Of a stretch of DNA of 64,000 nt, positions 44,159 to 54,790 are shown in pieces. Where the stretch lies: the NCBI RefSeq assembly GCF_003112555.1, contig NZ_BEWB01000003.1:682001-746000 (forward strand), in the 5' to 3' direction. This stretch comes from Streptomyces coelicoflavus (GTDB taxonomy: Bacteria; Actinomycetota; Actinomycetes; Streptomycetales; Streptomycetaceae). The first letter of the stretch is position 1, and every line of letters begins with the position of its first letter. The position numbers and the translations under genes were made by a program. The notes beneath the pieces were generated by a model. The model was not told where the DNA came from. It saw only the letters and a program-made list of their open reading frames with translations, and did no database searches.

Positions 44159-44494
44159 GTGGCACAGAAGGTTCAGGTCCTTCTTGTCGACGACCTCGAC
44201 GGTGGCGAGGCAGACGAGACCGTGACGTTCGCACTGGACGGCAAGACCTACGAGATCGATCTCACCACCGCCAACGCGGACAAGCTCCGCGGTCTTCTCG
44301 ACCCGTACTTGAAGGGTGGCCGTCGTACCGGGGGCCGTGCCTCGGGCGGTCGCGGCAAGGCGCGCGCCGCTTCCGGCGGCAGCCAGGACACCGCGGCGAT
44401 CCGCGCCTGGGCCAAGGAGAACGGCTGGGACGTCAACGACCGCGGCCGTGTCCCCGCGAAGGTCCGCGAGGCGTACGAGCAGGCCAACGGCTGA
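44159..44494 (+). CDS. lsr2: Nucleoid-associated silencer Lsr2
   Basis: 111 aa, the standard length. The N-terminal dimerisation domain (AQKVQVLLVDDLDGGEADETVTFALDGKTYEIDL) is followed by a basic linker (GGRRTGGRASGGRGKARAA) and the DNA-binding domain with the RGR minor-groove hook (AWAKENGWDVNDRGRVPAKVREAYEQ). It coats AT-rich DNA and silences horizontally acquired and specialised-metabolite genes. GTG 44159 has AAAGGAA upstream. Confidence 0.96.
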   Translation: MAQKVQVLLVDDLDGGEADETVTFALDGKTYEIDLTTANADKLRGLLDPYLKGGRRTGGRASGGRGKARAASGGSQDTAAIRAWAKENGWDVNDRGRVPAKVREAYEQANG

Positions 44495-45262
44495 TCAGCC
44501 GACTCGCGCCACGGGCCGTGCCCGCGGTGGGCCGCCCGCGGTGAGCCGCACCCGGTGGCACTGCGTGGCCAGGGTGCGGACCAGTCGGGCGAGATCGGGC
44601 GGGGTCCCGGTACCCCCGAGTGCCGACAGTGCCGGCAGCGAGGATTCGACCTCGCACTCCGGCTCCGGGGGTCGCAGCCAGACGGCGGCCCCCCGCAGGC
44701 CGTCGCGATCCGGGGGACGCGGCGGCAGGCCGCTCACGCCGAACCCGTCCGTGCCGTTCGTACGCGTCGGGCCGTTCCGGCCTTCCGGGCCGGAGTCGCG
44801 AGGGCCGGGTCCAGGGGCAAGGGGCGCGTCCACGAGACCCCCCGCTCCGACTGCCGTCAGGCCGAGCGGCAGTGAGCCCCAGTCCAGCCACTCCAGGAGA
44901 CCGGGCAGCTCCTCCGCGCCACCCGCCGCCACGAGCAGCAGCATCCGCTCGCCCCGGACGGCCACCGGGAACCCCGGCACCGGCGCGCACGCGCCGAGCC
45001 CTCCGGCCCGCCCGAGCCGCTGCAACGTCGCGTACCCGGCGTCGGCCGGTACGTCGAGGACGTCGAAGCGGACGCCCGTGCGCAGCCGCACCGGCTCCCC
45101 CGGTGCCGTCGGCCACCCGAGCGCGTTCTCGTACCACTGCCGCGCCCGCTCCCACACCGGGCCGCCGTCCTCGGTGGTCCGGCGCGGCGAGGGCACCACG
45201 GGGGACGCGAGGAACGTGGGGGACGTGAGAGCGACGGGGACCGAGTGCGAGGCGCCGACCAT
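44495..45262 (-). CDS. Hypothetical protein between lsr2 and clpC
   Basis: 255 aa, convergent with lsr2 and touching its stop. Not firmly recognised. The middle (WYENALGWPTAPGEPVRLRTGVRFDVLDVPADAGYATLQRLG, then MLLLVAAGGAEELPGLLEWLDW) resembles the N-terminal part of bifunctional primase-polymerase domains seen in actinobacteria, but catalytic acids are not evident. The rest is a Pro/Gly-rich linker and a short C-terminal helix with VRTLATQCHRVRLTAG. ATG 45262; no strong ribosome site, so the true start could be upstream. Confidence 0.6.
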   Translation of the reverse strand: MVGASHSVPVALTSPTFLASPVVPSPRRTTEDGGPVWERARQWYENALGWPTAPGEPVRLRTGVRFDVLDVPADAGYATLQRLGRAGGLGACAPVPGFPVAVRGERMLLLVAAGGAEELPGLLEWLDWGSLPLGLTAVGAGGLVDAPLAPGPGPRDSGPEGRNGPTRTNGTDGFGVSGLPPRPPDRDGLRGAAVWLRPPEPECEVESSLPALSALGGTGTPPDLARLVRTLATQCHRVRLTAGGPPRARPVARVG

Positions 45263-45703
45263 GCCAAGTGCAACAGTCGAAAGAGCGCTCGGGTTACGCT
45301 GGGTGGTGTTGTGAATGCGCAGAGTGCTGGAACGGAGTGGCAAGAGGGGGCTTGCGGGGGTGCGGGGAGGCGCAAGGTTGTTCGCCCGTAGCGGAGGGAA
45401 CCGGTGCGCGCGGCATGGAGTGTCAGTCCCCGCGGGTAAGACATCCCTAGTGGGAGGGGGCGACATGCAGATCGGGCCGTCTCGCGTTCGCCATCGGCGT
45501 ACTGGCGAGTGGGGTAAGTGCCTGGCCTGCGGGAACATCGTCTCGCACCATCGGGTTGTGGCAGATGTCGGCGTCAGGGGTCAGGAGGCCATCGACGGTG
45601 TCGGCAGTTGGAATGAGCGGTCCCCGCTTGCGGGACTAAGCTGCGGAAGGACAGGGAGGGGAAGTTCCCCCCACTGCCTGACCGCTCTGAGGAGCGATTA
45701 ACG
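45263..45703 (+). promoter_or_regulatory. Long clpC upstream region with two ClgR-type boxes
   Basis: 441 bases with no secure gene. GTTCGC-N5-GCG, the ClgR box as I recall it for clp and lon genes, occurs at 45380-45393 and at 45486-45499. A 128-codon open frame (45315-45701) crosses the region and contains CLACGNIVSHH, but it lacks a ribosome site and has weaker codon bias, so I treat it as leader. GAGGAG at 45690-45695 is the clpC ribosome site, eight bases from its ATG. Confidence 0.6.
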
Positions 45704-48229
<2,526 letters not shown>

Positions 48230-48250
48230 CCCTCCGGGGGTGAGCCTGGA

Positions 48251-48290
48251 AAGGGGCTGGCCCGGGACTTCGGTCCCGGACCAGCCCCTT
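48251..48290. terminator. Bidirectional terminator between clpC and NACHT gene 1
   Basis: AAGGGGCTGG and CCAGCCCCTT enclose CCGGGAC-TTCG-GTCCCGG, a 17-bp stem with one internal mismatch and a stable UUCG-type tetraloop. It is placed between two convergent stop codons (48229 and 48303). Confidence 0.88.
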
Positions 48291-48302
48291 CGCCGTGCCG
48301 CG

Positions 48303-51300
48303 TCAGCGTTCGACCACGGTCACTTCGGCGTCGGGGAAGAGGGCGGCGAACCGGTCTGTGGCGAACCGCCTGCCCGGACAGGTCTGGAGGATCACCCGGC
48401 GCAGGCCCCGCAGGCGCGAGGCGAGCGCGGCAAGGTCCTCCGCCCCGTGCAGGGCGGTGACGCGCAGAAACGTGACGCCCGGAAGCTCGGGCATGGCCTC
48501 GACGGACTCCGGGAAGTCCGCGAGGACCGCACGGTTGACATGCAGATGGGTCAACCGGGGCAGCGCGACCACGGAGCTCCAGTCGGCAGCCGTCAACGGG
48601 GATGCCAGCGGGCCGAGGCTGAGCTCGGAGAGCCCGGCCCAGTGCTCCAGCCCCCTCAGGCCCGTCCGGTCCGTGGTGTGCCTGCCCAGAAAGAGAAACT
48701 CCAGCTCGGCAGCGGTCGGCAGCACATCGGTGAGGCGGTCGCCGGGCAGCTCCTGATCGAGGGAGACGCGCCGCAGCGCACCCAGTGCGCTCAGGCCGGT
48801 GAGGTCCGAGATCCGGCCGCAGGCGAGATCGACGAGCGGCAGTCCCGCCAGTTGCCCCAGACCCCGGGCGGCGTCGCATCCCTGGACCCACAGACCGCCG
48901 AGCGAGCTGAACGGCAGCAGGTCCCCGAGATCGTCCAGGGCTGGATTGTCCCGCACGTCGATCAGGGTCACGGCCTCGGGCGACGGCACGGCGGCCAGGA
49001 CGTCCGCGACGGCGTGGCCGCCCCGCAGGGACAGCCCGTGCCAGGGACGCATGGTCGCCAGGGCGGCGCGCTGCTCGGCCGTTTCGCAGGCGACCAGCAG
49101 GTCGTGCCGGTGCAGGTGGTCCAGCACCTCGGCGGCGTACCCCGCGGTGTCGAAGCGACTCCAGGTACCGGCCAGTTGTCGCCGTACATCCAGGGAGCGA
49201 TGGTCCCTGAACCGGCGCAGCACCGCCAGCGCTCCGCTCGGTTCCTGCCCCGCCAGCAGCGACGCCGTCACCGTCACCCCGTGCGCCTGCGCGTCCGTCA
49301 GCCCCTCGGGCCCCGGCAGCAGCTCCAGCACCAGCGGTCCCGCCTCCGCCAGGGCCTTCGCTTCCTCCGTCGACCCCGGCGGAATCAGCGCCCCCGCCCG
49401 CGCCTCCACCTCCGCCCGCACCGCCGGGTCCAGGGCCGTTGCGTGTTCCAGGCACGCCAGGGCCAGCAACGTCAGCCGGGGTGTGTCCTCCGCCAGCAGA
49501 CGGCGCAGCAGCACCGCCCGCTCACCGGGCCGGGCGTGGGCGACGGCCATGCGGACGACGTCCTCCCACTGGCTGTCGTCCGCGCGCCCCGCGATGACGT
49601 CGAGGTGGCCCTCCTCGACCGCGTACCGCGCGCCCAGATAGTCCTGGAAGGTGCGGTGGACGAAATCCAGTGAACCCTGGCCGGGCTGCCGGAGGAGCCC
49701 GCTGCGCAGGACCAGCGCCCGCAGGACCGTCGCCGCGTCGCCCTGCCCCGCCGCCGAGGCCACCGACGGCAGGGCGCGCTCCACGATGCCCTCGGCGGTC
49801 TCCACCGACATCTCCGTGCGTCCGCTCAGCACCAGCGCGTACGCCAGCCGCTGGAGCAGCTCCAGCTGCGCCTCCTCGCTCAGCTCCACCGCCTCCATGC
49901 CCCGCTCCCGGTCCCGGCGGGCCAGCAGCATCGTCAGGGCGGCGTCGTACAACTCCTTGCGGCCCGTGGGGAGGTAGCCCCGCCGCTCCCGGTGCAGGGC
50001 GCAGATCAGGCCGCACATCAGGGGGTTGGTGGCGAGCCGGGCCAGGTCGCGCTTGGTGCGCAGGGAGTCCAGCAGCCGGGTCTCGAACTCGGGTGCCTCC
50101 GCGGCGGCGTGCCAGCGCCGCACGAAGGTCGTCACGTCGTCCTGGCGCATCGGAGTGAGGGCAAGCTCCCGGAAACCCTCGGCCGCCAGCCAGTCGGCGC
50201 GTACGGCGGTGGGGCGCGAGGTTAGCAGCCAGCGGTTGCCGGGGAAGGCGCGGATCAGGGCGAGGAGCCAGTCGCGCGTGCGGTGCCGTTCCGCGGCCGG
50301 GATCTCGTCCAGGCCGTCGACGAGGACCAGGCCCCGGCCGGCGCCCAGCACCCGTTCCGCCCAGCCCTCCGGAGGGGTGAGCGGGCAGCCCACGGCGGTG
50401 AGGAAGGCGGCGGGGGAGGGCAGCGCGCCCGCACGGGTCAGTGTGCGCAGCGGCAGCACGTAAGCGACCCGGTCCCCGTCCCGCGCGGCGGTCACCGCCA
50501 GCCACTGCACCAGCGTCGTCTTGCCGGAGCCCGCGTCGCCGCGCAGCAGTACGCGGTCGTGGGTGGTCAGCGCCGCCTCGGCGGGAAGGCGGACGGTGCG
50601 TTCCGGCTCGGCGTCCTCCCCGGGGAGCGCGGTGTGCTCCTCCTCCGCGGCCGCCTCCAGGCTCAGGTAGGCGACCTCCAGCGGCCACCGGTCCGACGAG
50701 TCGCGCAGGTCGATGCCGTAGATGGTGATGCGGTCGTGCTGCGCGGCCACGTACGGCAGGTACCGGCGCTCGAACGCCGTGTCCCGGGCGTCCGGACGCG
50801 GGATCCGGGTGATCAGCTCGTCGACCTTCGCGATCAGCTCGGACTGGCCCCGGGTCTGGGCCACCAGCGTGCGGGCGACGAACGTCGACCGCCGGGTGAA
50901 GAACTCCAGGACGTGCAGGCAGGCCCACTCGGTCGCCGAGTCGAGGAAGTAGCGGGCGTCGGTGGAGAGTCCGTCTCCGGAACCGGCCGCCTGCCGCCGC
51001 AGCCGGGCGGCCAGCTCACCGTGTCCGAGGCGCATCGCTTGCACGTCGTCCATGTCCAGGTCGCCGAGGGCGAGGAGCCGCGCCGTCAGGGCGTCGGACA
51101 CGGCCCCGGCCTCGTCGCGCGGGAAGGGCTGCTCGCCGGGAGAGTCCAGGGCGGCCCCGACCAGCTTCCCGGCGAGCAGCCGCACCTCCCTCTCGCCCAG
51201 CGTGCGCCGCTCGCCCCGGAAGGACACCAGACGGTCCAGCCGGACCGGCCGGTCGACCAGTCCGGCGCCGGGGCCGCCCGTCACGAACAGCTTCTTCACC

Positions 51301-51353
51301 AGCGGGGCGACCAGACTGGACGCCAACTTCCCGCCGAGCACCGCCGGTTCCAT
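48303..51353 (-). CDS. NACHT NTPase with leucine-rich C-terminal region (paralogue 1)
   Basis: 1016 aa. Residues 1-235 are a helical N-terminal domain with GLVDRPVRLDRLVSFRGERR, WACLHVLEFFTRRSTFVAR and RWPLEVAYLSLEA. The NACHT ATPase has Walker A GDAGSGKTT (272-280), Walker B LVLVDGLDEIP (342-352) and sensor-like LLTSRP. Helical repeats follow (ATNPLMCGLICALHRERRGYLP, FVHRTFQDYLGARYA), then from about 790 irregular leucine-rich repeats (LIDVRDNPALDDLGDL, LSELSLGPL, LTHLHVNRAVL). No nuclease, TIR or protease domain is seen. STAND proteins of this kind oligomerise on ligand binding; an immune role is inferred. Confidence 0.88.
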   Translation of the reverse strand: MEPAVLGGKLASSLVAPLVKKLFVTGGPGAGLVDRPVRLDRLVSFRGERRTLGEREVRLLAGKLVGAALDSPGEQPFPRDEAGAVSDALTARLLALGDLDMDDVQAMRLGHGELAARLRRQAAGSGDGLSTDARYFLDSATEWACLHVLEFFTRRSTFVARTLVAQTRGQSELIAKVDELITRIPRPDARDTAFERRYLPYVAAQHDRITIYGIDLRDSSDRWPLEVAYLSLEAAAEEEHTALPGEDAEPERTVRLPAEAALTTHDRVLLRGDAGSGKTTLVQWLAVTAARDGDRVAYVLPLRTLTRAGALPSPAAFLTAVGCPLTPPEGWAERVLGAGRGLVLVDGLDEIPAAERHRTRDWLLALIRAFPGNRWLLTSRPTAVRADWLAAEGFRELALTPMRQDDVTTFVRRWHAAAEAPEFETRLLDSLRTKRDLARLATNPLMCGLICALHRERRGYLPTGRKELYDAALTMLLARRDRERGMEAVELSEEAQLELLQRLAYALVLSGRTEMSVETAEGIVERALPSVASAAGQGDAATVLRALVLRSGLLRQPGQGSLDFVHRTFQDYLGARYAVEEGHLDVIAGRADDSQWEDVVRMAVAHARPGERAVLLRRLLAEDTPRLTLLALACLEHATALDPAVRAEVEARAGALIPPGSTEEAKALAEAGPLVLELLPGPEGLTDAQAHGVTVTASLLAGQEPSGALAVLRRFRDHRSLDVRRQLAGTWSRFDTAGYAAEVLDHLHRHDLLVACETAEQRAALATMRPWHGLSLRGGHAVADVLAAVPSPEAVTLIDVRDNPALDDLGDLLPFSSLGGLWVQGCDAARGLGQLAGLPLVDLACGRISDLTGLSALGALRRVSLDQELPGDRLTDVLPTAAELEFLFLGRHTTDRTGLRGLEHWAGLSELSLGPLASPLTAADWSSVVALPRLTHLHVNRAVLADFPESVEAMPELPGVTFLRVTALHGAEDLAALASRLRGLRRVILQTCPGRRFATDRFAALFPDAEVTVVER

Positions 51354-51396
51354 GCGCCACCCCCGTGGTCGGTCGACGAGGGGAGCATAACGACCG

Positions 51397-52059
51397 TCAG
51401 GACAACTGGCCGTCGTAGTCCGGCAGCTTGAACGTGCGCTCCGCGTGGCCGCCCGACAGGTCGGTGGCGCTGTTGCCGATGTTCGCGATGATCGTGTAGC
51501 CGTTCGACTCGATCTCGGCGCGCTGTTCGGTCTTGTACTCGGCGACGTCCTTGAACAGGTCCAGGAAGCCGCGGACGTACAGCCCCGAGGACTCGTACCC
51601 GGCGTGGGCGAGGTTCCACTCGGTGGGTGCCTCGATGATGCCGGGGCGGGCGGTCACGAAGAACAGGGCGACGCCGTGCTCCTGGGCGTACCGCGCGGCC
51701 TCCAGGACCGGCCGGTTGGCGGGCTGGGGGTAGCTGAAGCCGAAGTCGGTCTCCAGGGAGGTGTTGTCGATGTCGAGGACGATTGCCTGCTTCTCGCCCG
51801 GGGCGGAGTCGGCGATCCGCTCCTTCAGGTAGGGCAGCGCCGCGTCCATCACGGCGCGGCAGTCCCGCTGCCAGGTGTCGTAGTCGACGTCGTCCGCGGC
51901 GGCGGCGACCGCCGTCACCGACGCGGACGGCTTCTCGGCCGGGGCGGCGACGGACGGCGTGACCGTCGCGGTGAGCGCCGCCGCGACCACGGCGGCCGTG
52001 CCCGTGGCACGCCACCAGGTGCGCCGGGTCTGTCTGGTCTGGCCGGTCTGGTCGGTCAT
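51397..52059 (-). CDS. Secreted HAD-superfamily acid phosphatase
   Basis: 220 aa. A signal peptide (basic start, then ATGTAAVVAAALTATVTPSVAAPA) directs export. The mature part is a class B-like acid phosphatase/5'-nucleotidase: nucleophile motif IVLDIDNTSLETDFGF, FFVTARPG, and late GYTIIANIGNSATDLSGGHAERTFKLP. It releases phosphate from nucleotides or other esters outside the cell. It lies 43 bp before NACHT gene 1 and 131 bp after NACHT gene 2 on the same strand; whether it belongs to that system is unclear. ATG 52059. Confidence 0.9.
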   Translation of the reverse strand: MTDQTGQTRQTRRTWWRATGTAAVVAAALTATVTPSVAAPAEKPSASVTAVAAAADDVDYDTWQRDCRAVMDAALPYLKERIADSAPGEKQAIVLDIDNTSLETDFGFSYPQPANRPVLEAARYAQEHGVALFFVTARPGIIEAPTEWNLAHAGYESSGLYVRGFLDLFKDVAEYKTEQRAEIESNGYTIIANIGNSATDLSGGHAERTFKLPDYDGQLS

Positions 52060-52190
52060 GGGGGGTGGGGTCCTCTCATGCCTGCGCGGATGCCTGACGG
52101 CACAAAGTTGTCGCGTGCATGCTTGCCCCAGCAAGTGGCCGGACGGCAACGATTGGGTTACTGAGCAGTAGTCAGTCTCCCGGCCTGCGG

Positions 52191-54782
52191 CTACGCCGTG
52201 ATCTCCACCCCGTTCGGCACGCTCCGTACCCGCGGCAGCCGGGGATTGACCCGCAGCACCCGCAGCCGGGGGAAGCCGGACAGCCACGAGAGGTCGGTGT
52301 CGGGCAGCTCCGCGTTGAGCCACAGGTGGGTCAGCCGGTCGGGGAGCAGCCCCGCCAGCAGTTCCTCGGCCCGCATCACCCCGGCCACCTGGATGCGCGC
52401 ACGCCCGCCGAGTTCGCGCAGCGCCGCCAGCTCGGCGGTGTCGGAGACCGGGAAGTAGAGGCCGTCCGGGTCCAGGTGGGCGATGATCTCCTGGGCGTAC
52501 CGCTCGGTGTCGAAGTGCCGCCAGCCCCGGGCCAGTTCCGCACGCACCGGCAGCGCGGCGCGGGAGCGCAGCCGGGCCAGGTAGTCGATGGCCGCGTCGT
52601 CCGCGACCCGGGTCGCGGTGCAGGCCAGCAGCAGGGCCTGCCGGTCGTCGGGAACCTGGCCCGGGTCGGGCAGCAGCTCCAGGACGATGGGGCCGACCCA
52701 GCCGAGGCCCCGCGCGGCCAGCTCGGTGGTCGGGCGCACCAGGTTCTTCGTGCGGTCGTGGACCAGGCGCTGGACGGCCGGGTCGAGTTCGGCGACATGG
52801 TCGAGGCAGGCCGCGGCCATCAGCCGGCGGTGGTTGATCTGCGGGCGGCGCAGTCCGGGCGCGGGCGCCAGCAGCCGTTCCAGGAAATCGCCGCACTCCT
52901 CGGGCCGGGCGTGGGCGGCGGCCATGCGGATGACCTCCTCCCACTCGGACTGGTGGGCGTGGTCCACCAGCGTCGGGAACCGGCCCCGGGCCACGATCTC
53001 CTTGGCGGCCAGGTAGTCCTGGAAGGTGCGGTGGACGAAGTCGACCGACTCGCCCGACCGTTCGCGCAGCAGACCCGTACGGTGCAGCAGGTGCCGGAAG
53101 ATCGTCGCGCCGTCCCCCTGCGCGCGGGCGGCGGGCATCGCGGGCAGCGCGGCGTCCAGGATGGCGACCGCCCGTTCGCCGGTCAGCTCGGAGGCGTCCT
53201 CCTCCAGCATGGCGTGGGCCAGCTTCTGCAACAGCCGTTCCCTGGTGCTCTGCTGGAGCCGCACGTCGTCGGCGTACAGCACGTCCCGTTCGGGGTCGCG
53301 GCGCTGGAGCAGCATCTCCAGGGCGGCGTCGTACAGCTCCTTGCGGCCGCTGGGCAGGGAGCCCGCCCGGTCCCGGTTGAGGGCGCATATCAGGCCGCAC
53401 ATCAGGGGGTTGGTGGCGAGCTGGCGCAGCTCGCGGTAGATGCGTACGGAGTGCAGCAGCCGCTGCTCGTACTCGTCCAGCGTTCTTCGCTCCCGCTCCC
53501 GCTCGCGCCCCTGGGGCCCCGGGGAGCGGCTCTGCTCGTCCAGGCGGGCCGCCGAGTGCCAGTCCCGGATGAACCGCGTCACCCGGTCCCGCGACATGGG
53601 TGCCAGGGACAGCTCGACGAAGTCCTCCTCGGCCAGCCCGCCCCCCGACAGCCAGCCGTCGGAGACGGCGGAGGGCCGGGAGGTGACCAGGCAGCCGTTG
53701 CCGGAGAAGACGCGCAGCAGCCGGCGCAGCCGGTCGCGCAGCTCGCCGCGCGTCTTCTCGGGCGCCTCGTCGATGCCGTCGACCAGCAGCAGCGCCCGGC
53801 CCGCGAGCAGGGTGCGCACCACCCACCCCTCCGGCGCGCGGTCGGCGAGCGGGTGCCGGACCGCGTGCAGGAAGTCGTCCGGCGCGGGGAAGCCCTCGCG
53901 GGCGAAGCGGCGTACGGGCAGCACGAAGGGGATCCGGGAGCCCTCGCGGGCGGCGGCCACGGCCAGCCACTGCACCAGGGTCGTCTTGCCCGACCCGGCG
54001 CCCCCGCGCAGCAGCACCCGGTCGTGGTCCTCCAGGGCACGGTCGGCGAGCAGCACGGTGCGCTGGTCGTCCTCGGTGCCGCCCACGCCGCCGCTGCGCT
54101 CCTCCGCCTCCAGGCTCAGGTAGGTCTCCTCCAGCGGCCAACGGTCGGGCGCGTTGGGGAAGTCCACGCCGACGATGGTCAGCCAGCCGTGCCGCCGGGC
54201 CACCCACTCGGCGTACTCGGCCTCGAACGCCACGTCCTCCTCCGACCGTTCGGCGTGCCGGGCCGCCGCCTCGGCGTCGCCCAGGTCGACCAGCTGCGCG
54301 ATCCGGCTCGCCCGCCCCGGCAGTTGCCGCTGGAGATAGGCGGAGCGCCGCACCAGGTGGTGCAGGACGTGCAGGCACACCGACACGAGGAGCGCGTCGT
54401 GGAACCAGGCCGCGTCCGGCGACAGTTCCCGGTCGGCGCCCTGCACCGCGCCCCGCAGCCGCCGCGCGTAGTCCTGCGGCCCCAGGCGTACGGCGTCGGC
54501 GTCGGTGACGTCGACCTCGGCGATCGCGAGCAGCGTGCGGGCCAGGACGTCGACGACCGGGGCCAGTTCGGCGTTGGGCGCGGCGTGCCGCTCGGCGGCG
54601 AGGTGCACCAGGTCGGCGGCGGTGCGGTGGACGTCGTCCGGGGTGGCCGTGGCCCCGGCGCCGCGCCAGGTGACGAGGCCGGGGACCGGTTCGGAGAACA
54701 CGGGTGGGCGGGCGGGGTCGCGGAACAGGCGGTGGACGAGGGGGGCGGCGAGACGGGAGGGGGTGCGGACGACGGCATCCAT
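52191..54782 (-). CDS. NACHT NTPase (paralogue 2)
   Basis: 863 aa. Walker A GGAGSGKTT (260-268), Walker B LLLVDGIDEAP (331-341), LVTSRPSAV, LATNPLMCGLICALNRDRAGSLP and SVDFVHRTFQDYLAAKE mark it as a paralogue of its neighbours. Its N-terminal domain is shorter and more divergent (VSVCLHVLHHLVRRSAYL kept, VDRPVR block reduced to EPVPGLVTWRG). An Arg/Glu insert (QGRERERERRTLDE) follows the ATPase core. Only a short leucine-rich end is present. The start lies eight bases after the stop of paralogue 3, so the two are co-transcribed. ATG 54782; the open frame continues antisense-like beyond it. Confidence 0.87.
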   Translation of the reverse strand: MDAVVRTPSRLAAPLVHRLFRDPARPPVFSEPVPGLVTWRGAGATATPDDVHRTAADLVHLAAERHAAPNAELAPVVDVLARTLLAIAEVDVTDADAVRLGPQDYARRLRGAVQGADRELSPDAAWFHDALLVSVCLHVLHHLVRRSAYLQRQLPGRASRIAQLVDLGDAEAAARHAERSEEDVAFEAEYAEWVARRHGWLTIVGVDFPNAPDRWPLEETYLSLEAEERSGGVGGTEDDQRTVLLADRALEDHDRVLLRGGAGSGKTTLVQWLAVAAAREGSRIPFVLPVRRFAREGFPAPDDFLHAVRHPLADRAPEGWVVRTLLAGRALLLVDGIDEAPEKTRGELRDRLRRLLRVFSGNGCLVTSRPSAVSDGWLSGGGLAEEDFVELSLAPMSRDRVTRFIRDWHSAARLDEQSRSPGPQGRERERERRTLDEYEQRLLHSVRIYRELRQLATNPLMCGLICALNRDRAGSLPSGRKELYDAALEMLLQRRDPERDVLYADDVRLQQSTRERLLQKLAHAMLEEDASELTGERAVAILDAALPAMPAARAQGDGATIFRHLLHRTGLLRERSGESVDFVHRTFQDYLAAKEIVARGRFPTLVDHAHQSEWEEVIRMAAAHARPEECGDFLERLLAPAPGLRRPQINHRRLMAAACLDHVAELDPAVQRLVHDRTKNLVRPTTELAARGLGWVGPIVLELLPDPGQVPDDRQALLLACTATRVADDAAIDYLARLRSRAALPVRAELARGWRHFDTERYAQEIIAHLDPDGLYFPVSDTAELAALRELGGRARIQVAGVMRAEELLAGLLPDRLTHLWLNAELPDTDLSWLSGFPRLRVLRVNPRLPRVRSVPNGVEITA

Positions 54783-54790
54783 GGACGTGG

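Noticed and set aside
45315..45701. 128-codon open frame immediately upstream of clpC
   Set aside because: It has no ribosome site, mixed codon bias and spans the two ClgR-type boxes. Kept as leader, although the CxxC motif is noted.
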